From the NCBI RefSeq assembly GCF_046156265.1, contig NZ_JAWDIR010000033.1, positions 62,001-126,000 on the forward strand: a DNA stretch of 64,000 nucleotides, written 5' to 3'. This DNA comes from CAMDHY01 sp046156265. GTDB lineage: Bacteria > Pseudomonadota > Alphaproteobacteria > Rhizobiales > Segnochrobactraceae. Of this stretch, positions 35,029 to 43,651 are shown in pieces. The notes beneath the pieces were generated by a model, which saw nothing but the letters and a program-made list of their open reading frames with translations, was not told where the DNA came from and ran no database searches. The position numbers and the translations under genes were made by a program. How positions within the stretch are numbered: position 1 is the stretch's first letter; each line of letters begins with the position of its first letter.

Positions 35029-36669
35029 TCAGAGCTTGCGGAGACGGCGGCTCGCCAGCGCCGCTGCGACGACCGCGCTCGCGAGCAGAAACGGCCAGTC
35101 ACCGGTGCGCGCGTAGAGCGGCGGCGCGACGGCGACGGGCAGCCCCGCCTCCAGCACGCCCCGCGTGCCGAGCGGCAGCGACGAAACCACGCGCCCGTAT
35201 GGGTCGACCACCGCCGAAATGCCGGTGTTGGCGGCGCGCACAAGCGGCAGCCCCTCCTCGACGGCGCGCAGCCGGGCCTGGCGGAAGTGCTGGTAGGGGC
35301 CGGGGGTGTCGCCGAACCAGGCGTCGTTGGTGACGTTGAGGATCCACGCCGGCCGCGCCCCCTCCCCCAGCACCTGACCGGGGAAGATCGCCTCGTAGCA
35401 GACGAGCGGCACGAAGGGCGGCACGGCGCCGCCGAGCGCCATCGAGGCCCGGCTGGTGCCGGCGGCAAAGCCCCCGGGCAGGTAGGCGACCGGCACGATG
35501 CCGAGGCGGCCGAGGGTGTCCTGGAAGGGCAGGAACTCGCCGAACGGGACGAGCTTGACCTTGTCGTAAAAGGCCCGCGTCGCGCCGGTCTCGTCGATCG
35601 CCAGAACGGAATTATAGATCGGCGGGGTCGCGTCGGGAGCGGCCCGATCGACCCCCGCCCGCCCTGCGCCGGCGATCAGCCAGCCGCCGGGCGGCAGTTC
35701 GGCCATCACCGACTGCAGGGCGAGCGGCGAGCGCTCGAGCAGAAAGGGCACGGAGGATTCCGGCCAGATCGCGAGCCGCGTCACCCCCGGGGGCGGCGGC
35801 GGCGCGCCGGTCAGCCCGAGCAGGGTGTCGAAGATCATCCAGCGGTTCTCCGGCACCCACTTCTCGCTCTGGTCGATCGCCGGCTGGACGATGCGCAGGG
35901 CGAGACCGGGGACCTCGCCGACGGCAGCGGCGGCGAGGCGCTGGTGGCCCCACAGCGCCAGACCGCCGAAGCCGGCCGCCGCGACGACCGCGAGCACCAC
36001 GGCGCCGCGGCGGGTGCCGGCAGGGCCGAGGAAGGCGGCGGGGGCTGCGAAGATCGCGACCGTCAGCGGCGCGAGGCCGTAGGCACCGACGAGGGCGGCC
36101 GACTGCATCAGCGCATCGCCGGCGGCGAACGCCGTGCCGAGGCCGTTCCACGGAAAGCCGGTGAGGACGTGGCCGCGCAGCCATTCGGCGAGCCCGATCG
36201 CCACCGCGAGCGACAGCACCCGCGGCGCGCCCGGCCACCAGGCGAGCGCGGCGAGCATCGTCGCCAGCGCATAGAACAGCGCGAGCCCCGCGGGCAGCGC
36301 CGTCACGGCGAACGGCAGCGCCCAGGCGAAGGTCTCGGCCTCCACCAGGAAGGCGGCGCCGACCCACCACAGCCCGGAAAACAGCGCGCCGAAGCCGAAC
36401 CACCAGCCGACCGCGGCGGCCGCTCTGAGCCGCCGGACGCCGTCGGGCGCCGCGATCAGGGCGGCGTCGAGCGCCACCACCAGAGCCGGCAGCGCCACGA
36501 AGAGGATCGCCAGCAGATCGAAGGGGGCCTGGGCCAGCGCCGTCGCGGCGCCGGCCACCGCCGCCACCGCGAAGCGGACGAAGGCTGGGCGGGCGGCGAG
36601 ACGCGTCGCCAGCCGCCCGGCGCCGAACCGATCCGATGCCGCGGCCGGGTCCGGTGACGTCGGGGTCAC
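35029..36669 (-). CDS. lnt: Apolipoprotein N-acyltransferase
   Basis: 546 residues from a GTG that overlaps the corC stop in GTGA. The N-terminal 230 residues hold about six to seven membrane helices (for example FAVAAVAGAATALAQAPFDLLAILFVALPALVVALDAALI, in segments). The C-terminal part is the periplasmic nitrilase-like domain with WPESSVPF (catalytic Glu), KVKLVPFGEFLPF (catalytic Lys) and PLVCYEAIFPG (catalytic Cys). It adds the third acyl chain to lipoproteins in the inner membrane. Confidence 0.96.
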   Translation of the reverse strand: MTPTSPDPAAASDRFGAGRLATRLAARPAFVRFAVAAVAGAATALAQAPFDLLAILFVALPALVVALDAALIAAPDGVRRLRAAAAVGWWFGFGALFSGLWWVGAAFLVEAETFAWALPFAVTALPAGLALFYALATMLAALAWWPGAPRVLSLAVAIGLAEWLRGHVLTGFPWNGLGTAFAAGDALMQSAALVGAYGLAPLTVAIFAAPAAFLGPAGTRRGAVVLAVVAAAGFGGLALWGHQRLAAAAVGEVPGLALRIVQPAIDQSEKWVPENRWMIFDTLLGLTGAPPPPPGVTRLAIWPESSVPFLLERSPLALQSVMAELPPGGWLIAGAGRAGVDRAAPDATPPIYNSVLAIDETGATRAFYDKVKLVPFGEFLPFQDTLGRLGIVPVAYLPGGFAAGTSRASMALGGAVPPFVPLVCYEAIFPGQVLGEGARPAWILNVTNDAWFGDTPGPYQHFRQARLRAVEEGLPLVRAANTGISAVVDPYGRVVSSLPLGTRGVLEAGLPVAVAPPLYARTGDWPFLLASAVVAAALASRRLRKL

Positions 36670-37760
36670 GCCTCGGCCGGAGCCGCCACGTCGCTGCCCC
36701 GGCGGCCGCCGCGGCGGCGCGCGTCGGAGCGGCCGTCCGGCCGGCGCCGGGCGATCTTCAGGCGGCGGATGCGGCGGGTATCGGCATCGAGCACCTCGAA
36801 CTCGAAGCCCGGCAGTGCCTGCGGCGAGATCAGTTCGCCGCGCACCGGGATGCGGCCGAGTATGGCGAACACCAGTCCGCCGACGGTGTCGACTTCCTCC
36901 GACATCTCGCCGGGGTCGAAGTCGGGGCCGATCGCCGCCTGCACCGCCTCGAGGTCGACGCGGGCGTCGGCGATCCAGGCGCCTTCGCCGGCCGGCGTGA
37001 TCGTCGCCTCGTCGTCGTCAACGTCGTGCTCGTCCTCAATGTCGCCGACGACGGTCTCCACGAGGTCCTCCAGCGAGACGAGGCCGTCGGTACCACCGTA
37101 CTCGTCGATGACGAGGGCCATCTGCACGCGCGCCGACTGCATCTTCGCCATCAGGTCGGTGGCCGGCATCGACGGCGGCACGAACAGCACCGGTCGCACC
37201 AGCTTCGTCGCCGACAGCGGGCGGGACAGGTCGACCCGCGCGAGGTCGAAGCGCGTGCCGCCGCTGGCGGCCTCCGAGGCGTCCTCGGGCGGCAGGGTCG
37301 CCAGCGCGACCATCTTCGCCGTCACGTCCTTGATCAGCACCATGCCGATCGGGTCGTCGAGCGTCTCCCGGTAGACCGGCAGGCGCGAATGGCCGGAAGC
37401 GCTGAAGGTCGTGAGTAGCTCGGCGATCGACGTGTCGGCCTCGACCGCCTGGATGTCGGCGCGCGGCACCATGACGTCGTCGACGCGAACCTCGCGCAGC
37501 CGCAGGATGTTCTGCAGCAGCACACGCTCGCGCGGCGTGAAGGTGGTGGGATCGCCGAGATCGTCGGCCAGCGCGCTGGCGAGATCCTCGCGCAGCGAAC
37601 CGCCACCGCGGCGCGCCAGGGCGGACCGAAGACGCGCCAGCCAGCCGTCGCGGCGGGCCGGCTGGTCGGGGGCCGCGCCCGCCGGAGGGGCGGGCGGCGG
37701 GGGTGCGCTCGTCGCGACCGGGAGACCGGCCGCGGCGCTACTCGATGGGTCTTCCGTCAT
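36666..37760 (-). CDS. corC: CorC/HlyC-type CBS-domain protein
   Basis: 364 residues. After a Pro/Ala-rich, disordered N-terminus of about 60 residues come two CBS domains (DVMVPRADIQAVEADTSIAEL; VLFVPPSMPATDLMAKMQSARVQMALVIDEYGGTDGLVSLEDLVE, in segments) and a CorC_HlyC C-terminal domain (IADARVDLEAVQAAIG; VDTVGGLVFAILGRIPVRGE). No membrane DUF21 domain is present, so it is the short, soluble form. Its place between ybeY and lnt is typical; CorC-like proteins are associated with magnesium/cobalt efflux or with CNNM-like transport. Confidence 0.92.
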   Translation of the reverse strand: MTEDPSSSAAAGLPVATSAPPPPAPPAGAAPDQPARRDGWLARLRSALARRGGGSLREDLASALADDLGDPTTFTPRERVLLQNILRLREVRVDDVMVPRADIQAVEADTSIAELLTTFSASGHSRLPVYRETLDDPIGMVLIKDVTAKMVALATLPPEDASEAASGGTRFDLARVDLSRPLSATKLVRPVLFVPPSMPATDLMAKMQSARVQMALVIDEYGGTDGLVSLEDLVETVVGDIEDEHDVDDDEATITPAGEGAWIADARVDLEAVQAAIGPDFDPGEMSEEVDTVGGLVFAILGRIPVRGELISPQALPGFEFEVLDADTRRIRRLKIARRRPDGRSDARRRGGRRGSDVAAPAEA

Positions 37761-37832
37761 GCCTCTGTTCGATCCGCCGGGCCGTCGCAGGGTCTCGGCT
37801 CGATACCTCGCCCCCGTGCCGCCGCCGGCATC

Positions 37833-38360
37833 TCAATCCGCCTCCGTGCTTCCATAGGGATCGGGGACGCCGAGAGACGCCAGCACCTCGGTCTCGAGGC
37901 GCTCCATCCGCTCGGCTTCCGCGTCCGTCTCGTGATCATAACCCAAGAGATGCAGGAATCCGTGCACGACGAGATGACGGACGTGATTTTCGAGCGTCTT
38001 GCCCTCCGCGGCCGCCTCCGCGGCGACAGTCTCGCGGGCGAGAATGACGTCGCCGAGGGCGCGCGGCCCGGGACCCGGCAGGCCGTCCGGCGCCGGGAAC
38101 GACAGCACGTTGGTGGCGCTGTCCTTGCCGCGGAAGTCGCGATTGAGTTCGCGCACGCGGCCATCGTCGGCGAAGGCGACGACCACCTCGGCCGATCCCT
38201 CCTCGAGCTCGGCGCGCGCTGCGGCCGCGGCGACCGCGGTCTCGACGAGGGCGACGAGATCCTCCTCCGGCGGCCAGCCGTCGGCGTCCACCACCACGTC
38301 GACGGCGATCTCTGCGGGAGCGGCCGCGCGGGCCGCCCCGATCTTGGTCGCGGCGCTCAC
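37833..38360 (-). CDS. ybeY: Endoribonuclease YbeY
   Basis: 175 residues from a GTG that overlaps the phoH stop in GTGA. The YbeY core is clear: VVVAFADDGRVRELNRDFRGKDSATNVLSFP and the zinc motif HLVVHGFLHLLGYDH (three His), followed by ETEVLASLGVPDPY. YbeY takes part in 16S rRNA 3-prime processing and 70S quality control. A VDVVVDADGW start after 12 residues fits the family. It is followed by corC after 72 bases. Confidence 0.96.
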   Translation of the reverse strand: MSAATKIGAARAAAPAEIAVDVVVDADGWPPEEDLVALVETAVAAAAARAELEEGSAEVVVAFADDGRVRELNRDFRGKDSATNVLSFPAPDGLPGPGPRALGDVILARETVAAEAAAEGKTLENHVRHLVVHGFLHLLGYDHETDAEAERMERLETEVLASLGVPDPYGSTEAD

Positions 38361-39421
38361 GACGGCGACGGCGCGCCGTGGCCGCGCTCGATCGTGCGGG
38401 CGGCTCCGGCGCGGTCGTAGGCGGAGACGATGCGGGCGACGAGCGGGTGGCGGACGACGTCGGCGGCGGTGAAGCGCACCATCGCGACGCCCTCGACGCC
38501 GGTGAGCAGGTCCGCCGCCTCGGCAAGGCCCGACACCTGCCCCGGCGGCAGATCGATCTGGCTGGAGTCGCCGTTGACGATCATCTTCGAGTTCTCGCCG
38601 AGGCGCGTCAGGAACATCTTCATCTGCATCGAGGTGCAGTTCTGCGCCTCGTCGAGCAGCACGATGGCGTTCTGCAGGGTGCGGCCGCGCATGAAGGCGA
38701 GCGGCGCCACCTCGATCATGCCGGAGGCGAGGCCGCGCTCGACCTTTTCGGGCGGCATCATCTCGTAGAGGGCGTCGTAGAGGGGCCGGAGATAGGGGTC
38801 GACCTTCTCGCGCATGTCGCCGGGCAGGAAGCCGAGGCGCTCGCCCGCCTCCACCGCCGGGCGAGACAGCACCAGCCGGGCGGCGTCGCCGCGCTCGATC
38901 AGGGCGGCCGCGTAGGCGACGGCGAGGAAGGTCTTGCCGGTGCCGGCCGGGCCGAGCCCGAAGACGAGGTCGGCGCGGTCCATGGCGCGCAGGTAGGCGT
39001 CCTGGGCGGGGGTGCGGGCGACGACGGTGCGCCGGCGCGTCGACACCTGCGAGTAGGACATCCGCGTCTTCGGCTCGAGCGTCGGCAGGTTCAATTGCGC
39101 AACGTCGGCCACCGCAAGGCGGATCGCCCCCTCCACGTCTGCCGGGTGCAGCTCGGCGCCCTGCTGCAGGCGCTGGTAGAGCGTCTCCAGCACGTGGCGC
39201 GCCTGCTCGCAGGCGTCGTGCGGGCCCTTGATCGTCACCTGGTTGCCGCGCGCCACCGCCTCGACCCCGAGCCGCGCCTCGATCAGCGCGAGGTTCTGGT
39301 CGAACTGGCCGAAGAGCTCGCCGACGATGCGGTTGTCGTCGAAGGCGAGCACGGCATGGGTGATGTCGGAGGCCGGCACCAGCCGCGGCGCGGCCGGGGG
39401 AAGCGTGCGGTCTGCACTCAC
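38357..39421 (-). CDS. phoH: PhoH-family ATPase
   Basis: 354 residues from a GTG overlapping the miaB stop in GTGA. N-terminal KH-like region (LALIEARLGVEAVARGNQVTIKGP), then the ATPase: FGLGPAGTGKTFLAVAYA (Walker A, near 160), VLSRPAVEAGERLGFLPGD, FMRGRTLQNAIVLLDEAQN (Walker B) and GDSSQIDLP. The pattern is PhoL/YbeZ, the partner of YbeY in ribosome metabolism, matching the adjacent ybeY gene. It may be an RNA helicase or nuclease-linked ATPase. Confidence 0.94.
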   Translation of the reverse strand: MSADRTLPPAAPRLVPASDITHAVLAFDDNRIVGELFGQFDQNLALIEARLGVEAVARGNQVTIKGPHDACEQARHVLETLYQRLQQGAELHPADVEGAIRLAVADVAQLNLPTLEPKTRMSYSQVSTRRRTVVARTPAQDAYLRAMDRADLVFGLGPAGTGKTFLAVAYAAALIERGDAARLVLSRPAVEAGERLGFLPGDMREKVDPYLRPLYDALYEMMPPEKVERGLASGMIEVAPLAFMRGRTLQNAIVLLDEAQNCTSMQMKMFLTRLGENSKMIVNGDSSQIDLPPGQVSGLAEAADLLTGVEGVAMVRFTAADVVRHPLVARIVSAYDRAGAARTIERGHGAPSPS

Positions 39422-40803
39422 GCGGCATCCTCGGTCTGGCGGTCCGCCCCCACGGCCAGGCGACCCGCCAGGCTGTTGGTGCTCGTCGCGGTGATCGTCA
39501 CCGGCGCGATCGCGCCGATGCGGGCGGAGGTCTCGGTGGCGTCGACGTGCACGGCCTGCAGCCACGGCGAGCGGCCGACGAGCTGGCCGGGCCGGCGGCC
39601 GGGCTTCTCGAACAGCACCGGCACGGTCAGGCCGACGGTGGCGGCGTTGAAGGCCGTGTACTGGTCGGCGATGAGCGCCTGCAGGCGGGCGAGACGGTCG
39701 GCCTTCTCGGCCTCCGGCACCTGTGCCGACAGCTCCGCCGCCGGCGTGCCGGGGCGCGGGCTGTACTTGAAGGAGAACGCCGAGGCGTAGCCGACCGCGT
39801 CGACGAGGGCGAGGGTCGCCTTGAAGTCGTCCTCGGTCTCGCCGGGGAAGCCGACGATGAAGTCGCCGGAGAGCGCAATGTCGGGCCGGGCGCGGCGGAT
39901 GCGCTCGACGAGCGCGAGATACTCGGCCGCGGTGTGGCGCCGGTTCATCGCCGCCAGCACGCGGTCGGAGCCCGCCTGCACCGGCAGGTGCAGGTAGGGC
40001 ATCAGCTGCGGCAGGTCGCGGTGGGCGGCGATCAGCGCGTCGTCCATGTCGCGAGGATGGCTGGTGGTGTAGCGCAGCCGGTCGAGGCCGGGGATGGCGG
40101 CGAGGCGGAACAACAGGTCGCCGAGACCCCAGTCGCGGCCGTCCGCTCCCGCGCCGTGATAGGCGTTGACGTTCTGGCCGAGCAGCGTCACCTCGCGCAC
40201 GCCGGCCTCGGCGAGCCGTTCGGCCTCCGCGACGATCGCCGAAACCGGCCGCGAGGTCTCGCTGCCGCGGGTGTAGGGGACGACGCAGAACGAGCAGAAC
40301 TTGTCGCAGCCCTCCTGCACGGTGAGAAAGGCGGTAACGCCGCGGGCAATCGTCTGGCGCCGCTCCGCCGCCGGCAGGTGGGCGAACTTGTCCTCGGCCG
40401 GGAACTCGGCGTCGACCGCCTTCTCGCCGCGGCGAGCGCGCGCCACGAGCTCGGGCAGGCGGTGATAGGTCTGCGGCCCGACGACGAGGTCGACGGTGGG
40501 CGCGCGCGCGATGATCTCGGCGCCCTCGGCCTGGGCGACGCAGCCGGCGACGCCGATCGTCATCGTGCGACCCTCGCGGGCGGCGCGCTCCTTGAGGACG
40601 CGCAGCCGGCCGAGCTCGGAATAGACCTTCTCGGCCGCCTTCTCGCGGATGTGGCAGGTGTTGAGGATGACGAGGTCGGCCCCGTCGGGGCTGTCCACCG
40701 ACCGGTAGCCCTCGGGCGCCAGCGCATCCGCCATACGATCGGAATCGTAGACGTTCATCTGGCAACCGTAGGTCTTGACGTAGACGCTGCGCACGCCGCT
40801 CAT
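39418..40803 (-). CDS. miaB: tRNA-2-methylthio-N6-dimethylallyladenosine synthase MiaB
   Basis: 461 residues from the ATG at 40803; upstream open frame is antisense to plsC. The UPF0004 domain has the three cluster Cys (YGCQMN, NTCHIRE, AGCVAQ). The radical-SAM motif is CDKFCSFC in VQEGCDKFCSFCVVPYTRGSE, and a C-terminal TRAM domain follows (VLFEKPGRRPGQLVGRSPW). It adds the methylthio group to i6A37 of tRNA. Part of the coupled series plsC-miaB-phoH-ybeY. Confidence 0.97.
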   Translation of the reverse strand: MSGVRSVYVKTYGCQMNVYDSDRMADALAPEGYRSVDSPDGADLVILNTCHIREKAAEKVYSELGRLRVLKERAAREGRTMTIGVAGCVAQAEGAEIIARAPTVDLVVGPQTYHRLPELVARARRGEKAVDAEFPAEDKFAHLPAAERRQTIARGVTAFLTVQEGCDKFCSFCVVPYTRGSETSRPVSAIVAEAERLAEAGVREVTLLGQNVNAYHGAGADGRDWGLGDLLFRLAAIPGLDRLRYTTSHPRDMDDALIAAHRDLPQLMPYLHLPVQAGSDRVLAAMNRRHTAAEYLALVERIRRARPDIALSGDFIVGFPGETEDDFKATLALVDAVGYASAFSFKYSPRPGTPAAELSAQVPEAEKADRLARLQALIADQYTAFNAATVGLTVPVLFEKPGRRPGQLVGRSPWLQAVHVDATETSARIGAIAPVTITATSTNSLAGRLAVGADRQTEDAA

Positions 40804-40961
40804 CAACCGGGGGTCTCGGCAACGGTTCCGAGGCGGCGCCGCGGAGGCAGGCGCACCCTTGAAATCATCGCCCCGTGGCGACGTCGAGCCGTCGCCGAAC
40901 TGTTCCGTGCTGTAACCGGTTTCGGCCCTTTTGAGAATAGCGGCACGGCAACACCCGGCGC

Positions 40962-41786
40962 CTATCGGCCGGGCACCGCAACCGCCGGCTGCGGGCGGCC
41001 GGCGAGGACGGCCGCCGTCATCGCCCGCACCGCCTCCTCCGCCGCGGCCGTGACACGCTTGCGGTCGCTGTCCGGCCCGAAGGCGATCGGTTCGCCGAAG
41101 CTGACGACGGCGTCGATCGCCCCGTCGGTGAGGACGCCCCAGAGGTGGCCGGCAATCTCCATGTCGCCGTACCAGGCGATCGCCGTTCGCCCGCGCCGCC
41201 CGAGCGGCAGCCCGTTGCGGCGCGTGTAGACGATCGAGACCGGCTGCACCATCGCCGGCAGGCCGTCGCCGGTGAGGGCGTGACGGGCCGCCCCGAGCAG
41301 CGCCGAGCGGAACGGCAGCACCTCGCCGCCGTTCGACGACGTGCCCTCGGCGAACAGCACCATCGGGTCGCCGCGCCGGAGCCGCGCCGCGATGTCGCCG
41401 GCGGCGCCGCGGGTGGCGGTGCGGCGGGTGCGATCGACGAACACCGTCCTCTGCATCCGCGCGAGGAAGCCGAACACCGGCCAGGAGGCCACCTCCGCCT
41501 TGGCGACGAAGGAGAGCGGCATCAGCGAGCCCAGCACGACGATGTCGAGCCAGGAGACGTGGTTGGCGACGATCAGCAACGGCCGCGCCGGCACCGGCGC
41601 GCCACGCGTCTCGACCCGCAGGTCGAGCAGGCGCACGGCGGCGCGGTGCCACCACCACGGCGGCGCGCCGGCCCGCAACGAGTCGCGTTTCAGCAGCACC
41701 CACTGCACGGGAAACAGCACGGCCGTCGTCAGCGCCAGGCCGGCGATCGTGCCGACGGCCCTGACGACGCCGAGCGCGCGGCTCAC
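40962..41786 (-). CDS. plsC: 1-acyl-sn-glycerol-3-phosphate acyltransferase (PlsC-type)
   Basis: 274 residues from a GTG overlapping the fur stop in GTGA. One membrane helix near the start (VGTIAGLALTTAVLFPVQWVL) precedes the acyltransferase domain with VANHVSWLDIVVLGS (the HX4D catalytic motif), MQRTVFVDRTRRTATRGA and FAEGTSSNGGEVLPFRSALLG (the EGT motif). It acylates lysophosphatidic acid, or in some rhizobia lyso-ornithine lipid as OlsA. With olsB elsewhere in the window, either role is possible. Confidence 0.88.
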   Translation of the reverse strand: MSRALGVVRAVGTIAGLALTTAVLFPVQWVLLKRDSLRAGAPPWWWHRAAVRLLDLRVETRGAPVPARPLLIVANHVSWLDIVVLGSLMPLSFVAKAEVASWPVFGFLARMQRTVFVDRTRRTATRGAAGDIAARLRRGDPMVLFAEGTSSNGGEVLPFRSALLGAARHALTGDGLPAMVQPVSIVYTRRNGLPLGRRGRTAIAWYGDMEIAGHLWGVLTDGAIDAVVSFGEPIAFGPDSDRKRVTAAAEEAVRAMTAAVLAGRPQPAVAVPGR

Positions 41787-42238
41787 CGGTGTCTCTTGTC
41801 CTCGCCGAGCGGCACCGCATAGAGCTCGAGGCGGTGGCCGACGAGCTGGAAGCCGAGCTCGCGGGCGACGAGCTCCTGCAGCCGCTCGATGTCCTCGCTG
41901 CGGAACTCGATGACCTCGCCCGAGCGCACGTCGATCAGATGATCGTGATGCTCGTCATTGACCGTCTCGTAGCGGGAGCGGCCGTCGCGGAAGTCGTGGC
42001 GCTCGATGATGCCGGCATCCTCGAACAGCTTCACCGTGCGGTAGACGGTGGAGATCGAGATGCGGTTGTCGATCGCGTTGGCGCGGCGGTGCAGTTCCTC
42101 GACGTCGGGGTGGTCGATCGCCGCCTGCAGCACGCGAGCGATGACACGACGCTGGTCGGTCATCCGCATGCCCTTGGCGACGCACACCTCTTCGAGAGGC
42201 TGCTCAGCGGGGGGCTTTGAATACTGCGTATCGCTCAC
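41783..42238 (-). CDS. fur: Fur-family regulator (Fur/Mur)
   Basis: 151 residues from a GTG at 42238. It has the Fur winged helix (MRMTDQRRVIARVLQAAIDHPDVEELHRRANAID; ISISTVYRTVKLFEDAGIIERHDF) and the metal site HHDHLIDVRSGEVIEF. The C-terminal CxxC pairs of classical Fur are absent, as in alphaproteobacterial Fur proteins that act as manganese-responsive Mur. It therefore likely senses Mn or Fe in the cytoplasm and represses uptake genes. First of the series fur-plsC-miaB-phoH-ybeY. Confidence 0.9.
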   Translation of the reverse strand: MSDTQYSKPPAEQPLEEVCVAKGMRMTDQRRVIARVLQAAIDHPDVEELHRRANAIDNRISISTVYRTVKLFEDAGIIERHDFRDGRSRYETVNDEHHDHLIDVRSGEVIEFRSEDIERLQELVARELGFQLVGHRLELYAVPLGEDKRHR

Positions 42239-42330
42239 GTGGCGGGGTCCGTTGCGATCGTCGGGCGGCTCGAACGGGGTGGTCTGCGCCGCGATCGCTT
42301 CGCGGGCGTTTCTCCCCGCCTCGGTTCGGC

Positions 42331-42864
42331 CTAACGGAGATCGCAGCGCATGACAAGCGCGTGGCCGCCGCCCGATCCGGCATAGTAGCCACGCCGCTCG
42401 CCGACCTGGCGGAAGCGCAGTCGCCGGTAGAGGGCGAGCGCCGGGACGTTGCCGGCGTCGACTTCCAGGAACACCGCCGCGACGCGCTCGGCGTAGAGCC
42501 GCCGCAGCAGCGTCTCGGTGAGTTCGGTGGCGACGCCGCGGCCGCGCCAGTGTGGCGACACGGCGACCGTCAGCACCTCCGCCTCGTCACCAGCGCGGCG
42601 GCAGAGGGCGAAACCGACGGGCCGGCGGGTGCCGAACGGGCTCGCCCGTCGCGCCACCTGCGTATCGACGGCCGGATCGGCGACGAGCGCCTCGAGCTCG
42701 GCCTCGCTCCAGCCGCGGGCGAAGCAGGCGGCGTGGATCTCGGCGAGCGCCGGGGCGTCGGCGGGCGCGGCGGCATCGATCAGCGGCGGCGGCCCGGCCG
42801 GCCACCACGACATCGGCCACCACGACATCGGCCAGCCGGACGGGTCCCACCACAGGCTCGACAT
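42331..42864 (-). CDS. rimI: Ribosomal protein S18-alanine N-acetyltransferase RimI
   Basis: 177 residues from the ATG at 42864, 4 bases after the tsaB stop. The first 26 residues are very Trp-rich with a tandem WPMSWW repeat encoded by a 15-bp direct repeat (GGCCACCACGACATC on the plus strand), which offers several ATG starts. The GNAT core has ALAEIHAACFARGWSEAELEAL, LTVAVSPHWRGRGVATEL (acetyl-CoA motif) and LEVDAGNVPALALYRRLRF, as in RimI. Together with tsaB it forms the usual rhizobial pair. Confidence 0.88.
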   Translation of the reverse strand: MSSLWWDPSGWPMSWWPMSWWPAGPPPLIDAAAPADAPALAEIHAACFARGWSEAELEALVADPAVDTQVARRASPFGTRRPVGFALCRRAGDEAEVLTVAVSPHWRGRGVATELTETLLRRLYAERVAAVFLEVDAGNVPALALYRRLRFRQVGERRGYYAGSGGGHALVMRCDLR

Positions 42865-42868
42865 GCCG

Positions 42869-43573
42869 TCATTGCTCCCCGATCGTCGATGTGGCCGGTG
42901 CCGGCCGGATGGGCATGTCCGCGCGCGCCGGCACCGGCACCGCGAGCAGACGGCTCGGCGCCGGCGCGATGGCATCGGGCGGCGCGGCGTAGATCGGCTC
43001 CGGCGGATGCCCGGCCGGGTCCAGACTGGCGGCGTGGCGGGCGAGGGCCACGACGGACATGGCGGTGATGGCCGGCCGGCCGGGTGCCAGGCGGTTCGCC
43101 TCGGGTCCGGCGAGGATGGCATCGGGCGCGAGGGTGGCGAGCGCGGTTGCGGCGATGTCCTCGACAGGGCCGAGGGGCGCGCCGGTGCGGTCGAAGCGGC
43201 GCGCCAGAAAGTGCCCTCTCCGGCCCTGCACGAAGGCGATTACGCCCGCGTCTGGCGCTTCGGCGGACAGCGCGAGCGCCGTCAGCGTATCGACACCGAC
43301 GACGGGCGTGCCGTGGACGAGGGCGAAGCCGCGCGCGAAGGCGATGCCGACGCGGACGCCGGTGAAGCCGCCGGGCCCGACGGTGACGGCAATACGATCA
43401 ATTTCGGCAGGGGTGGCACGCGCCTCCGTCAGGAGGTCGGCGACGAGCTTCGGCAGCCGTTCGGCGCGGCCGTCGGCGGCGTCATCGCGGTGCGCGACGG
43501 AGTGCCCGCTCGCCGTATCGTGGACGGCGGCGGAGACCGGGCCGAGCGAGGCGTCGATCGCGAGCACGAGCAT
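42869..43573 (-). CDS. tsaB: tRNA threonylcarbamoyladenosine protein TsaB
   Basis: 234 residues, the usual length. The N-terminal ASKHA fold is typical (LVLAIDASLGPVSAAVHD, LVADLLTEARATPAEIDRIAVTVGPGGFTGVRVGIAFARGFAL). TsaB is the inactive partner that scaffolds TsaD and TsaE in making t6A37 on tRNA. A 10-bp hairpin lies directly before its start codon (43575-43601), and no clear ribosome site is visible. Confidence 0.95.
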   Translation of the reverse strand: MLVLAIDASLGPVSAAVHDTASGHSVAHRDDAADGRAERLPKLVADLLTEARATPAEIDRIAVTVGPGGFTGVRVGIAFARGFALVHGTPVVGVDTLTALALSAEAPDAGVIAFVQGRRGHFLARRFDRTGAPLGPVEDIAATALATLAPDAILAGPEANRLAPGRPAITAMSVVALARHAASLDPAGHPPEPIYAAPPDAIAPAPSRLLAVPVPARADMPIRPAPATSTIGEQ

Positions 43574-43574
43574 G

Positions 43575-43601
43575 ACGACCGCGATAGCGGCTCGCGGTCG
43601 T
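43575..43601 (-). promoter_or_regulatory. Hairpin abutting the tsaB start
   Basis: ACGACCGCGA (43575-43584) and 43592-43601 form a perfect 10-bp stem around a 7-base loop, ending one base before the tsaB ATG. It could end the upstream DUF992 transcript (there is no U-run) or mask tsaB initiation. Confidence 0.4.
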
Positions 43602-43651
43602 CCTGTCGAGGGAGGCGGGCGGCGGGCGGCGAGCGCCCGCCGTCACAAGCC

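Noticed and set aside
40804..41820. Upstream extension of the miaB frame
   Set aside because: Shadow of plsC in another frame; the family N-terminus begins at the ATG at 40803.
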